A DNA stretch of 33,205 bases from Acidobacteriaceae bacterium (lineage in GTDB: Bacteria; Acidobacteriota; Terriglobia; Terriglobales; Acidobacteriaceae). A program made the position numbers and the translations under genes. The DNA lies in NCBI GenBank assembly GCA_025355505.1, contig JANXZM010000101.1, forward strand, positions 1 through 33,205, in the 5' to 3' direction. Shown here one piece after another: positions 14,573-24,052 of this stretch; positions within the stretch are counted from its first letter, which is position 1, and each line of letters starts with the position of its first letter. The notes below the pieces were generated by a model that was not told where the DNA came from, searched no databases, and was given only the letters and a program-made list of their open reading frames with translations.

Positions 14573-14586
14573 AGCGGGAACCCGCT
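14573..14586. promoter_or_regulatory. Palindrome AGCGGG-AA-CCCGCT just upstream of the pilin promoter
   Basis: A perfect 6-bp dyad with a 2-base centre, immediately upstream of the -24 element. A further half-site AGCGGGTT lies at about 14626-14633. It could bind a regulator of the pilin operon. Activator sites for sigma-54 usually lie further upstream, so a repressor or a chance dyad are alternatives. Confidence 0.3.
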
Positions 14587-14807
14587 GCCAGCGCTTACTG
14601 CTGGCTACGCATCTCATTGCTACAGAGCGGGTTAGAGCCAAAAACCGGGGAGCTCCCCGGACCGCCCAGCCCGCAGGCTGATCCTGATTGAGCCGCCCAG
14701 TGACACTTTTGATACCTGCCGTAGTCACGCTGCGGATACGTTTGTTTACAGCTGCCAACGGGACCCCCCTGAGCGCCGGGCGGGCAAATGGCACGAAGAG
14801 GCCATAG

Positions 14808-15000
14808 TCATCGCACTGACGCGGCAGCCGGCTGAGCCGTGAGGCTGTTCCGGCAGAGTCCGCCAACCCTTATGGAGGCAAGCCCGATCGCGGCTCCGGC
14901 CACCAATATGCCGCCGATAACATCGGCGAGATAGTGCCATTTTAGTAGCAAAATTGCCGGAATGAGAACGACGTCCTACAGGATGAGAGCGTATGTAAGG
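14808..15000 (-). pseudogene. PAP2-superfamily phosphatase remnant (C-terminal piece)
   Basis: On the minus strand, with no start codon, the frame reads LTYALIL, an in-frame TAG, then DVVLIPAILLLKWHYLADVI and GGILVAGAAIGLASI. KWHYLADVIGGI is the final PAP2 (lipid phosphatase/inositolphosphotransferase) motif with its catalytic His and Asp. The N-terminal part with the first two motifs is absent: the piece stops where the GT87 gene ends at 15010. An in-frame stop and the missing 5' part show a dead gene fragment. Confidence 0.65.
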
Positions 15001-15009
15001 GACATCGGT

Positions 15010-16230
15010 TTATCGACGCACGGAAGCTGCGAAAGTAAATGCAAGCAGTGGGAGTGATACGACCCAAAATTGATTGGGTATAAATGACATGCAAGCCGGA
15101 GCCGCAAACAGCAGCACAGCCGTCCTCATCTGCATGCGTCCATGTCGATACTTTGTCTCCTCAGCTCCTGTCAAACGGTCGAGCGTAAGCACTATGGGAA
15201 TAAGTAATACACACATGTCATGGATGAACAGGTAGTAGCTGACGAGTGCGCTCACCGCAATCGCGATCACGAGCGCATCCACGCCTTGCGGTCGCCGACT
15301 AGCAGCGAAGATCATCGTTGCCGCGGAGGCCGCGATTGTCAGCGGCAACACGAAAGATGATTTTCCTAAGATTCCCGACACAGCCCCGTGAAGGTTTGCC
15401 ATATGATCCACCGCGAGCGGGAGACCTGAGCTCAAGCCATGCGACACGCTCATCTGGATGATTGAGCGGAAGTAATTAACTGATTGTTCCACGCCGGCAA
15501 TCCATACCGAAACTGCTGCGAGCATCGCGGCCGAGCAGGCAAAGGCTGCCGAAAAGCGCCAGCGCCGCCACACCAGAAATAGTACGGCGGCCGGAATTAC
15601 CAGTTGGAACTTGAACAATCCGAACGCGACAAGAACCCCCGCCAGATACTCGCGGCCTTGCTGGATACAAGCGAGCGCACCGGCAAGGAGTGCTAGCAGA
15701 ATGATTGAGTCCTGCCCCTGCATCAGTGCCGCGGCTATTGGGAGAAAAAGGAACATCGCCGCAGGCAGGCCTGGCCAGACGCGGGCCAAGTTGCCCATGT
15801 ATGGACGCAGAAGTCGAAAACAGAGCACGAGAATTGCTAAGTTGAACGAGAGAAATGCGAAGTAGGCCTGACGAAACGGCAGGAACGAGAATGGTGCAAA
15901 TAGGAGAGCTTGATATGCCGGGCGAATAAATGGAATTGCGATCTCTTCGCGTGAGACCAATCCATCCTGAAACATCTTCTGCGCGGCATAATCGTAAATC
16001 TCATGGCCGTGCCCAACTCGAACCATGTAGCCAGCCGCGTACAGATTGCGGAAATCTGCATGCCCGTCACGGATCATGGGCAGGAAGCCTATCCAGCCCG
16101 ATAATTGAAGACCGAGCATAATCGCTGGCAAAGCCATAGCGAGAGCGGTGAAGTAATATGGGATTTCGTTTCCGCTTGGAATTGCCTCAGCGACAGACAG
16201 GATACGAATAACTTCTGGCTCACTGCTCAA
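15010..16230 (-). CDS. GT87-type (DUF2029) polytopic glycosyltransferase
   Basis: About 406 residues with ten or so membrane helices. DFRNLYAAGYMVRVGHGHEI and YDYAAQKMFQDG in the first external loop, then FIRPAYQALLFAPFSFLPF, match GT87/DUF2029 proteins, which transfer sugars (mannose or arabinose in characterised actinobacterial members) from polyprenyl-phosphate donors on the outer face. The loop DF...Y replaces the usual acidic pair. The start is unclear: TTG 16230 has AAAAGGAAATT before it, and the frame is open to TTG 16302. It is last of the glycosyltransferase block, adjacent to the PAP2 remnant. Confidence 0.75.
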   Translation of the reverse strand: MSSEPEVIRILSVAEAIPSGNEIPYYFTALAMALPAIMLGLQLSGWIGFLPMIRDGHADFRNLYAAGYMVRVGHGHEIYDYAAQKMFQDGLVSREEIAIPFIRPAYQALLFAPFSFLPFRQAYFAFLSFNLAILVLCFRLLRPYMGNLARVWPGLPAAMFLFLPIAAALMQGQDSIILLALLAGALACIQQGREYLAGVLVAFGLFKFQLVIPAAVLFLVWRRWRFSAAFACSAAMLAAVSVWIAGVEQSVNYFRSIIQMSVSHGLSSGLPLAVDHMANLHGAVSGILGKSSFVLPLTIAASAATMIFAASRRPQGVDALVIAIAVSALVSYYLFIHDMCVLLIPIVLTLDRLTGAEETKYRHGRMQMRTAVLLFAAPACMSFIPNQFWVVSLPLLAFTFAASVRR

Positions 16231-16326
16231 TCGGAATTTCCTTTTTGATCTCGAAAACGGCACCAGAGTACACCCGTCTTGCCTGTTCGCGACCGTTCCC
16301 AACTTTGGCGACCATCAGAGTCTACA

Positions 16327-18033
16327 TCAATTTGTCTCAACTTCTGGGCATAGCAAGTCCTTGCGAACCATGAAGAGGAAACGCCAATCTGATGGCGAGG
16401 AGAGGCCTCTGCAGGGGCGGTAGTTGCGCGCGATGTATTCCCCCACCCGATCCTCGGCAATTGCGGTCAGCGGCGTTCCCGGCCAGGAGTGGGGAATTTT
16501 TTGTGTAAAGGAAGTTTCGAACAACACGATTTTCACTCGGCGCGAAGCAAGCTGGCCGATGATTTCGTTGGCTTGTTCTCTGGTATGCATGCCGGGCTGA
16601 AAGTAGTCGTAGCGGCTGGGACTAAACGTACCGGTCAGATAGTAGTAGAGCGGCAGGTAGGGATAGACAAGAATGATCTCCCCGGCGGGCACGTGGGCTT
16701 GGACATAGTCAATGACGGTGTCTTTTCCTCGCGTCCTTACAACTCCGCGCCGCGTGGCCACCTGGTTGGCGGCAGAGCCAACTAAGGCCAGCGGGGCCAA
16801 GCCGAGCGCCCCTAGCGCAATCACCACATAGGCGGCGAGAAAAGGCCGCGCCGACCTGAGCAGACGGCCGGGAAGATCGCGTCCATCAAGAAGCCACGCC
16901 AGCACCAGGCAATTCAAGGGCTGCAGGTACATAAAGTGGATGATGTCCGCCCTGGCGATGAGTACAGAGAGAAATAGGCCCGCAAAGGCAGCGGTAACGA
17001 TGATGTAATAGGCGGACTTCGGATCGGGAGCGCGCCTTGCCCGGGTCTGGACGATCCAATAGGCGAGCAAGCCGATTGCGAACAGCGGCAGCGCCGGGAT
17101 CCACAAACACGGGCTGACGGCCAGGGCCTTGACCAGGCGCTCCAGCAGCGAGCCCGTGCCGAACAGTAGATGGCGAGTGTCGTCGGACCAGTTTTGATCA
17201 CCATAAGGCACCCGATTGGCGAGCGAGTAGTGCTGGAGAGGCCAGAGCCAATCCGCCAGCATCGTGGAGGTGGCGTGCTGAGTCGCGAAGTACGCGAATG
17301 TAATCACGAATGGCCATGCCAATCCGAAAATCATCGCCAGGATTTGTCCGGGGTTCCGCAGAGGTCTGCGTCCCTGCAGGAGGAAAATCGCCAGAAATCC
17401 CAAGCTGAGGCCGAGGCAAAGCCCCGCACCCTTGGACTGTTCAAACAGCACAGTGAGAGACGCGAGCGAGCCCAGCGCGAATGCCCACTTGCGGCCGGGC
17501 ATCTCAAGCAGGCGAACTGCGGAGTATATGGCGAGGCAGGCCAACAGCGTGCTGTCCCAGTTGTGCAGTACCAGGAAACGGTATGGCAGAGTTGTGAGGG
17601 TTGCCAGTGCGGCCAGCGTCAATGCCACTGTGCGCGAGCAGACACGGCGCGCCAGCAGGTAGCTCACCACCGAAAGAATCGCTCCAGTCAGAGCCAGCGC
17701 AGTGCGGGCGACAGCTAGCGAACTCCCGAAGATTCGGAAAATCAGCGCCAGCGCATAGTACGACCCCGGTGTGTAGAAGGAAAAGAAATCGCGATAGAGA
17801 ACCTGTCCCGTGAGGATGCGCTGCGCGCCCTGCAGGATGATTCCTTCATCGGGCTCAAGCGCAGTCACATGCCGGAAAACGCAGAGATAGAGAAACGAGA
17901 GCAGGAACAGAGCGAGTGCAATGAGGCGCTCGGGGCGGAGTTGCTCGGGCAGGCCTGGAACCAGGGCTTGCGCCAGGGAAGCTGATCCTGGGCTATCTCC
18001 CTCCTGTTTGTGGTGAGCGGCATCCATCGGCAT
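16327..18033 (-). CDS. GT39/PMT-like polytopic glycosyltransferase
   Basis: About 568 residues. After one N-terminal helix (ALALFLLSFLYLCVFR) comes the acidic first-loop motif ALEPDEGIILQGAQRILTGQ and DFFSFYTPGSYYALALIFRI. This DE plus FYTPG pattern marks the PMT_2/GT39 type of GT-C enzymes, which use lipid-linked sugars. About ten helices and a C-terminal soluble region (from about residue 450) follow. TTG-less: ATG 18033 taken, GTG 18045 possible. Acceptor unknown. It belongs to a minus-strand series with the neighbouring GT87 and synthase genes. Confidence 0.78.
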   Translation of the reverse strand: MPMDAAHHKQEGDSPGSASLAQALVPGLPEQLRPERLIALALFLLSFLYLCVFRHVTALEPDEGIILQGAQRILTGQVLYRDFFSFYTPGSYYALALIFRIFGSSLAVARTALALTGAILSVVSYLLARRVCSRTVALTLAALATLTTLPYRFLVLHNWDSTLLACLAIYSAVRLLEMPGRKWAFALGSLASLTVLFEQSKGAGLCLGLSLGFLAIFLLQGRRPLRNPGQILAMIFGLAWPFVITFAYFATQHATSTMLADWLWPLQHYSLANRVPYGDQNWSDDTRHLLFGTGSLLERLVKALAVSPCLWIPALPLFAIGLLAYWIVQTRARRAPDPKSAYYIIVTAAFAGLFLSVLIARADIIHFMYLQPLNCLVLAWLLDGRDLPGRLLRSARPFLAAYVVIALGALGLAPLALVGSAANQVATRRGVVRTRGKDTVIDYVQAHVPAGEIILVYPYLPLYYYLTGTFSPSRYDYFQPGMHTREQANEIIGQLASRRVKIVLFETSFTQKIPHSWPGTPLTAIAEDRVGEYIARNYRPCRGLSSPSDWRFLFMVRKDLLCPEVETN

Positions 18034-18169
18034 TCGAGAAATCACTCCACGCCTAGCTGCAAGTCACGGCTTAAGACGTCAACCGAAAAGTCCAAGCACT
18101 ACCGAAGGCCCGGGACGGGAAACGATCTGAAGCTCTGGTCGCAAAAATATTCCACTCCGCGTTCCGGTT

Positions 18170-20332
18170 TCAGGGGGATTCTTGAGCAGACAAAGAACGC
18201 AGCAGAAAATATTCGTTGACTGGACGGTCATCCTGCAGCGCAGGAATATGGGGCGAAAGGCCAATCAAGTGCCCGGTTGTGGTTTCCGTCGAAAGCACAC
18301 GATCAAACTGCTCATTCAGAGTCTTCTCCGGCCCCCATTCCATTAAATCGAGGGCGGCGGCAGCGGGCATGCGCGCCGCTAATTCCCCTGCTTTACGGGT
18401 GGGAATCGGGTGCATGCTCGCCAGGAAGTGCCAACCCCAGCCTTCGAGGGATCTGTAGACTCGCACATAAGGGAAAGAATTATTCAGAGCGCGTGCAACC
18501 GACGATTGCACTGCATTGTCGCCAGACGGAAGCCACTGCTCCAGAATACCACCGACTTGGAGGCGCTCCCTGGCAATGGCGTAGAACTCTTCCGAGTACA
18601 GCAGACTGGATCCGGCAGCCTGCACGGGCGGGGGCGGATCAATAATGATGGCGTCGTACTTCTGGGGCGAGCGCTCCAGGTAACGCCGGCCATCGTCAAT
18701 AACGAGATGCGACAGCGGCGACGCCAACACCTCCACAGCGTCGTCATGATAGTAGGAAAACAACCGTGGCACGCTGGGCACAAGTTCGACCGCGGTTGCC
18801 GGGATCCCCCAGGAGATCACAGATCGGTACGTCGTGCCCATTCCGAAGCAGATGACCAGCGCATTGCGCGGCGGCTGATCGAGCGAGGCGAGGGTCAGGT
18901 GCGCCATCATTTTTGTTATTGGAGTTAGCGACGTCATCCCCACACCGTTTGTGATAAGCCGCTTCTGCATGCCAGTGCCGGTCGCGATGACCGTGGCAGT
19001 GCTGTCCCGCAATACCACGCGTTGCGGAAAGCTGGTCTCGTAGTCCTTCGTCAAAAAGAAGACCGCCAGGGTCGCTCCGACGGTGACATAGCGGGAAATG
19101 CGTGACCCGATCGGGAGTCGATGGCGTTTGAGCCGAGAAGCCGCTATCGCAAACCACGGCAGGACAAACAGAAGCATGGAGACACGCTCGCCGACGAGAG
19201 GCAACAAGACAAAACCGGAGACTAAGGGGCCGAGGATGCAGCCTAGAACATTGATGGCATAGCCCCGTCCGGCGCGGTCTGGATCTCCCGCCGACCAGCG
19301 ATCCACCAGCATCGGCGTCAGGAAGCCGATAACTCCGGCAAAGGGAGCAACTCCCAGTAGGACACGAAGCACCCCATTCAAGGGCAGCCGGGGATCGGAC
19401 GTGAGAAGCGGTAGAAGACCCAGGAGCGCCAGCATTATCCAGTTGAGTTGGCGGTTGGGATCTAGGTTGCGGCTCGAATTCCGGTACACGGCGGAACCCA
19501 CGAAAGTGGCCGCCAGGTAGGACACCAGGATGAGCGCAAAACTATAGACAACTGCGCCTACATAAGGCGTGAACAACCGGACCCAAATGACCTCCATGCC
19601 CATGGTTGCGAGTCCGGTCAGGAAGAGCAGGACGAGTACTCCCTGTGCCGGTGGAGAAACAGTGATCTGTGCATTGCTCTTCTCGGGCGCCGCTGTAGAG
19701 CTTCGTCTCCGACGCACGAGTGTCAGCAAGAATGCAGAAGAGGCTATGGCGGTGTTCAGGAACGCGCCGACGCGCAGCGCGCCATGGAATCCGTATAATT
19801 CAATCAAAAATAAGGGACCAATCGCACCCGCGACTGCGCCAACCACATTGGAAAGATAGAGGAAGCTGAAAGAGCGTCGCGTCTCATAGCGGGAGTCTCT
19901 GCGAATCGCGAACATCCCTAACGGGATGGTGGCACCCATGCACGCACTCCATGGGATTACGATCAGCGCCACCACAGTACCCGAAGCCAGATAGTATGCG
20001 GACGATGACAAGGCCGCTGGTCCCGCCATCGATTCCACTAGGCGATGCCCCCATCGTAGTTCCAGGGGAACGGCCAGGGCGGAGAAGCCGATCAAGAGCT
20101 CCGCCAGAGCGTACAAGCGAAGTGGGGGAAAGCTGATCCGCTCGCCATAGCGCCGTATGAGAATCCCGGATGCCCAGGAACCTAGACCCAGGCCCGCCAT
20201 GAACACGGAAAGCACGATGGACACCTGCGCGGTAGTGACGCCAAATTGGGCCATGGTCAACCGCAGCCAGACCAATTCGTAAAGAATGCTGCAGAAACCG
20301 GACATGAAGAAAAACGCGAAATACCATCCCAT
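18170..20332 (-). CDS. Fused membrane transporter-like/spermidine-synthase-like protein
   Basis: About 720 residues. The first 430 or so form 12-14 hydrophobic helices in an MFS-like arrangement (FFMSGFCSILYELVWLRLTM start, the usual opening of this family). The rest is a spermidine-synthase-like Rossmann methyltransferase/aminopropyltransferase domain: ALVICFGMGTTYRSVISWGI, ATAVELVPSVPRLF, HLVIDDGRRYLERSPQKYDA and the terminal DDRPVNEYFLL. GGTGG precedes ATG 20332. Such fusions are common in Acidobacteriota, and their substrate is not known. The GxG nucleotide loop is FGMGTT here, partly altered. Confidence 0.82.
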   Translation of the reverse strand: MGWYFAFFFMSGFCSILYELVWLRLTMAQFGVTTAQVSIVLSVFMAGLGLGSWASGILIRRYGERISFPPLRLYALAELLIGFSALAVPLELRWGHRLVESMAGPAALSSSAYYLASGTVVALIVIPWSACMGATIPLGMFAIRRDSRYETRRSFSFLYLSNVVGAVAGAIGPLFLIELYGFHGALRVGAFLNTAIASSAFLLTLVRRRRSSTAAPEKSNAQITVSPPAQGVLVLLFLTGLATMGMEVIWVRLFTPYVGAVVYSFALILVSYLAATFVGSAVYRNSSRNLDPNRQLNWIMLALLGLLPLLTSDPRLPLNGVLRVLLGVAPFAGVIGFLTPMLVDRWSAGDPDRAGRGYAINVLGCILGPLVSGFVLLPLVGERVSMLLFVLPWFAIAASRLKRHRLPIGSRISRYVTVGATLAVFFLTKDYETSFPQRVVLRDSTATVIATGTGMQKRLITNGVGMTSLTPITKMMAHLTLASLDQPPRNALVICFGMGTTYRSVISWGIPATAVELVPSVPRLFSYYHDDAVEVLASPLSHLVIDDGRRYLERSPQKYDAIIIDPPPPVQAAGSSLLYSEEFYAIARERLQVGGILEQWLPSGDNAVQSSVARALNNSFPYVRVYRSLEGWGWHFLASMHPIPTRKAGELAARMPAAAALDLMEWGPEKTLNEQFDRVLSTETTTGHLIGLSPHIPALQDDRPVNEYFLLRSLSAQESP

Positions 20333-20486
20333 TGAAGCCACCGTTTCTGAACTCTAGAGCGAAAGCACAGTCTGCCCATCGCCCCTCTCCATTAGCTTTT
20401 CGTCAGACGAACTCTTCGCTAGCAGCCCGTGGTGCAAGTATGTTTTGTATCAGGCATACCGTAAGTGCCGTGTGATGAGGGTGCCT

Positions 20487-21734
20487 TTAGGCGCTGGTTT
20501 TGGGCGCTGGAGTTTCACCACAGGCTGCTAGGCGTAGAGTCCCAAACAGGAACGCTATCAGCACCGGAAACCAAAGATAGACCGAATGCCATGCCAGCAG
20601 CGCGAAGAAAAGCGGGGGAATCCAGAACATTACCAGAGTCGTGCCAAGAATCAGCCGCAAGAGCGCTTGGCTGCGCCCCGGGAAATGCCCAGCTACCAGC
20701 AGCATGGCCAGCATCAATGGGCTCAGGTCGTGGGTGAACATGTGGAGGCCGGTGACGAGCGAGACCACGATCGCGGCCGCGAACATCAGATCGAAAGTCC
20801 GCCCATCTGCCGCGAGGCCCGCATTTCTCCAGTGCCATGCCGTCCAAAGAATAAGGAAAGTCGAGACTCCCGCCACGATCAAAGAAACAGCGGCGTGACT
20901 AACAACGTTTCCCAGCAAGGCGTGCACGAAACCCTGGACGGTGGCCATGCCGATGGCTGCGCCATAGCTCGAGTTGTCAGGATGAGTCGTGATGCCCAGG
21001 AGCAAATGGATGTAACTGATCATCCCGTGCCAGCCGACTGCAACCAGGGAAAGTACTCCGAGCGCAGTGGCAGTTGCCAGGAACCCTTTGATGAAACGCC
21101 ACTTCCGCAGCAGGAGCAAAATGAGCACGAAGGGAATGGCGAATTGAAACTTGAACAGGGCCAATCCGAAAATCGCGCCCGCCCGGAAATCGCGGCCACA
21201 CTTCAACTGAATAAAGGTGATCGAGTACAACAGCAGGATGAGCAGGGACGACTGCCCCTGAAAGAGCGCTACCCCGAGGGGCGCGAACAGGAGCCAGAGT
21301 ACAAGATATCCGAGATCGTCTCTTGGCGCGGGAGCGTAGGGACGCAGGAGGTAAGGCAGCATCAACCAGATGGCAACGTTGATGAGTCCCCAGATCAGGT
21401 ACGCGGTCTTGTAGGGGAGCGCTCCGAGTGGTGCGAGAAGAAGGGCTTCGAAAGGCGGATGCTCGTAGATCAGAGGTTCGGCGTCCGGGAGAAGCAGCCT
21501 CTTCAGCTTCCTTTGTTCCGCGAGATCGTAGAGTTTGGGTCCCAGACCCAGGGAAACCATCCGGCTGCCGATGTAGGTGACGGAGAAATCCGTCTTCTCC
21601 ACGGTGGGCGGCTTGTCAGCCCAGAAAACCGCGGAGACCAGCAAAATTGCGAACCCAAATAGAGCTACGATATTCTCGAATTCGATACGCTTCGGGGAAG
21701 GGACCGTCGCGATTTGCGCAGTTCCTACCGGCAC
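20487..21734 (-). CDS. GT87-type (DUF2029) polytopic glycosyltransferase
   Basis: 415 residues, about ten helices. The first loop has [20 protein letters not shown] and [19 protein letters not shown], followed by [20 protein letters not shown], the hallmark of DUF2029 proteins; FLPF/LPYK positions match the paralogue at 15010. It is predicted to use a polyprenyl-phosphate sugar outside the membrane. The start is GTG 21734 with GGAGAGTATCT before it. It overlaps the upstream gene by 10 bases, so the two are cotranslated. Confidence 0.82.
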   Translation of the reverse strand: MPVGTAQIATVPSPKRIEFENIVALFGFAILLVSAVFWADKPPTVEKTDFSVTYIGSRMVSLGLGPKLYDLAEQRKLKRLLLPDAEPLIYEHPPFEALLLAPLGALPYKTAYLIWGLINVAIWLMLPYLLRPYAPAPRDDLGYLVLWLLFAPLGVALFQGQSSLLILLLYSITFIQLKCGRDFRAGAIFGLALFKFQFAIPFVLILLLLRKWRFIKGFLATATALGVLSLVAVGWHGMISYIHLLLGITTHPDNSSYGAAIGMATVQGFVHALLGNVVSHAAVSLIVAGVSTFLILWTAWHWRNAGLAADGRTFDLMFAAAIVVSLVTGLHMFTHDLSPLMLAMLLVAGHFPGRSQALLRLILGTTLVMFWIPPLFFALLAWHSVYLWFPVLIAFLFGTLRLAACGETPAPKTSA

Positions 21735-23458
21735 AGATACTCTCCGGGACCGCTTGTCGGGTCGGCAGCGACCATGGCCTCCCGGCTTACCGCACAGGGG
21801 GGGTATGGAGACAGCTTTGGAGGTATCTCATCGGCCTGCAGCATCCAGACGCGCCGGTCACTGTAATAGCGGAGCAGTTCTTCGTTCTGCTCGGCTCCCA
21901 TGTCGCGGGCCCACACGACTTTTGCATGGTCGATGTCGGCTCCGTTGTAAACCCAATCCCGCAGGGGGTCATGATTCGGCCCGTAGCGCACGAGCACAAG
22001 CTGCGGTGCGGGAAGCGAGCCCAGTTGAGCTTCGATGGCAGCACGGTCGGGGCCGATTGCAGCGAAGGTCCCCGGTTGGGGAGCCGCTGCAAGAATTCGC
22101 ACTTGCACCGGGATCATCAGGATGCACATAACGACAGTTGCCCGCACCAGGAACAGGCCGATAGGCCTGCCTTCCAAACTGTATAGGCGCAAATGCCGCA
22201 GGCATTGCACGAGGAGCGCAACGATCACGGGAACGATCGGGGCAACATAGTGAATGTTGAAGAAAATTACCAGGACGGAACCGGCAAAGCCCGCCGCTCC
22301 TGTGATCAGCAGAAGCCGGATGCGCCGATCTCGAAGCACACGGGACAACCAAAACAGAGGAAGCGTGAGTACCGGAGAGAAGTAGAAAACCCAAATCATG
22401 CCGATTTTCGTGGCTGTTTGCCGGAGGACCCCCGTCATCTTCTTTGACCGCTCAAATTCTCGGAGTTCCAGGCTGTAATAAAAATCGCGGATCGCCTTGT
22501 GGTGGTACTCATGCTCGGGATACGCAGCTTGCCAGTAGAAGTAGCGGGCCACCGCGTAGGTTTCCCGGTTCACCTGCTGCGGCATGCGCGCAGGATTGCC
22601 GGTGACTTTCCAGAAGTAATAGCTGGTTGCGGCGCCGGCGACCGCGAGCACCAGCACCATGGGGAGCGCTACGCGGCGCAGTAATACGCCCACGGACGGC
22701 TTCGGCTTGCTCTTTGCCATGCAGAAAATGAGGCAGCCGGCGGCCGCCAGGCTCAGCACCAAGCCTTCGTAGGGCCGCGTGTTGGCAAGCATGGCGACGC
22801 CAATCGCCATCAGGATGGCATCGCGCACGCGCTGACGGCGGATGATGCGCGGCAATGCGCCCAAAACCAGCGCTCCACCGGTCGCCGCCAGGGCGCCTCC
22901 CCAATAACCGTTGTCCCAGTAACTGAGCACGCCAAAGCGCAGCACCGGCAACATGCCGCCGAGCAACGCCCATGACGGCGGAAGCCAGGCTTGCAGCATC
23001 CAGCAGAGGGCGGCGCACATGACGCCGGCACTCAGCCACACTCCCCAGAACGGGTGTCCGAAAACGACCTGACCCAAGGCCAGCACCAATCCCTGAAGTG
23101 GCGGATACATCGAGGCATAGGTCGGATGAAAGATGATGTGGAAGGTTTCAAGATGCACCCACATCGGGTGCGTCGAGTTGGCGAGCCGGCCGTGGGCGAA
23201 GGTGTCGCCAGCCAGAAGGAAGCTGAACTCGTCATTGATAAACGGCTTGGGGATCGGCAGCCATGGCAGCAGCGCCGCTCGCAATGCCAAAGCGGAAAAA
23301 CCGCAAAGCAGAATGCTCAGGGTGCGCCTTCGGGCCACCGCAGCCAGCGCTCGTTCTGCTGCTTGAAACCAGCGCGCACCCAATTGCGGGTACACCAGGG
23401 CCAGCAGCAGCGCGAGTGAAACCAGCAAAGCTTCAAGTCCGATATGATGAGCAAACAT
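21725..23458 (-). CDS. Large polytopic GT39-like membrane protein
   Basis: 577 residues with an N-terminal helix, about ten further helices and a soluble C-terminal part (from about 455) with [20 protein letters not shown]. The first loop carries [20 protein letters not shown] with the acidic NDE motif, then [20 protein letters not shown], typical of GT-C enzymes of the GT39 type that I know from acidobacterial genomes. Donor and acceptor unknown. It overlaps the downstream GT87 gene. ATG 23458 has GAGCAAAC before it, a weak site. Confidence 0.7.
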   Translation of the reverse strand: MFAHHIGLEALLVSLALLLALVYPQLGARWFQAAERALAAVARRRTLSILLCGFSALALRAALLPWLPIPKPFINDEFSFLLAGDTFAHGRLANSTHPMWVHLETFHIIFHPTYASMYPPLQGLVLALGQVVFGHPFWGVWLSAGVMCAALCWMLQAWLPPSWALLGGMLPVLRFGVLSYWDNGYWGGALAATGGALVLGALPRIIRRQRVRDAILMAIGVAMLANTRPYEGLVLSLAAAGCLIFCMAKSKPKPSVGVLLRRVALPMVLVLAVAGAATSYYFWKVTGNPARMPQQVNRETYAVARYFYWQAAYPEHEYHHKAIRDFYYSLELREFERSKKMTGVLRQTATKIGMIWVFYFSPVLTLPLFWLSRVLRDRRIRLLLITGAAGFAGSVLVIFFNIHYVAPIVPVIVALLVQCLRHLRLYSLEGRPIGLFLVRATVVMCILMIPVQVRILAAAPQPGTFAAIGPDRAAIEAQLGSLPAPQLVLVRYGPNHDPLRDWVYNGADIDHAKVVWARDMGAEQNEELLRYYSDRRVWMLQADEIPPKLSPYPPCAVSREAMVAADPTSGPGEYLCR

Positions 23459-23536
23459 GGAGCGAGTTCGACCCCCCCAAAACCCCTAACCTTCGCACTT
23501 CTGGACAAACGTCAAACTGGCCCCGCCAAGCGGCCA

Positions 23537-23995
23537 CTACTGGCCCATCACACTGCGTACCAGATGCCCCCACCAATCCCCCGAGGAGCGCAGCGATTGC
23601 CTGAGCGAGACGGCGGTCCATTCATATCGCGTTTTCCACGCGCTGGAGAGGTTCCAAACCTCGCGCAGTCTCTGCCAGTAGCGCTGGCGAACGGCGCCAT
23701 CGTTTGCCGCTGGCCCGATCTCGTCACTGGAGACCGAGAATTCGGCAGGCGGTTCGTCGGGCAGGCGATGCGCGTAGCCGTACTGCCACTGAACTTGAGT
23801 GACGGCGCAGCTCCAGTAGGCTTTGGCGATCTTTTCTTCCGAGGCTCGCTTGGCAGGCGGAATCCGCGAACCATCGAAGAATCCCACAGGCATGTCGGGA
23901 CGCAAGCGCAGCTCTGAGCGGAAAGAAGCATAGGTCACCACGCAGACTACGAGTACGATAATCACCTTGACATCGTGTTTTCGATGGACCGCCAT
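23537..23995 (-). CDS. Single-pass membrane-anchored protein, function unknown
   Basis: 152 residues. After the short basic MAVHRKHDVK start there is one hydrophobic helix (IIVLVVCVVTYASFR), then a soluble domain with AYWSCAVTQVQWQYGYAHRL and RYWQRLREVWNLSSAWKTRY. Rich in Trp, Arg and Ser. I do not recognise the family. It is probably anchored with the C-terminus outside. It lies between two large glycosyltransferase-like genes on the same strand (57 bases after one, 78 before the next), so it may work with them. Confidence 0.65.
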   Translation of the reverse strand: MAVHRKHDVKVIIVLVVCVVTYASFRSELRLRPDMPVGFFDGSRIPPAKRASEEKIAKAYWSCAVTQVQWQYGYAHRLPDEPPAEFSVSSDEIGPAANDGAVRQRYWQRLREVWNLSSAWKTRYEWTAVSLRQSLRSSGDWWGHLVRSVMGQ

Positions 23996-24052
23996 AATGG
24001 CGACTTACGCGCTGTTTTGCCCAACCTTTCCTGCCTGCTTTGCGGGTGAAAC

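Noticed and set aside
14288-14866. Extended 192-codon form of the upstream pilin
   Set aside because: The added residues cover the promoter region and look non-coding; the pilin leader, ribosome-binding site and the 288-base repeat fix the start at 14476.
20586-21662. 358-codon plus-strand frame opposite the GT87 gene
   Set aside because: Arg/Glu/Gln-rich shadow without motifs; the minus-strand protein is a clear membrane family member.
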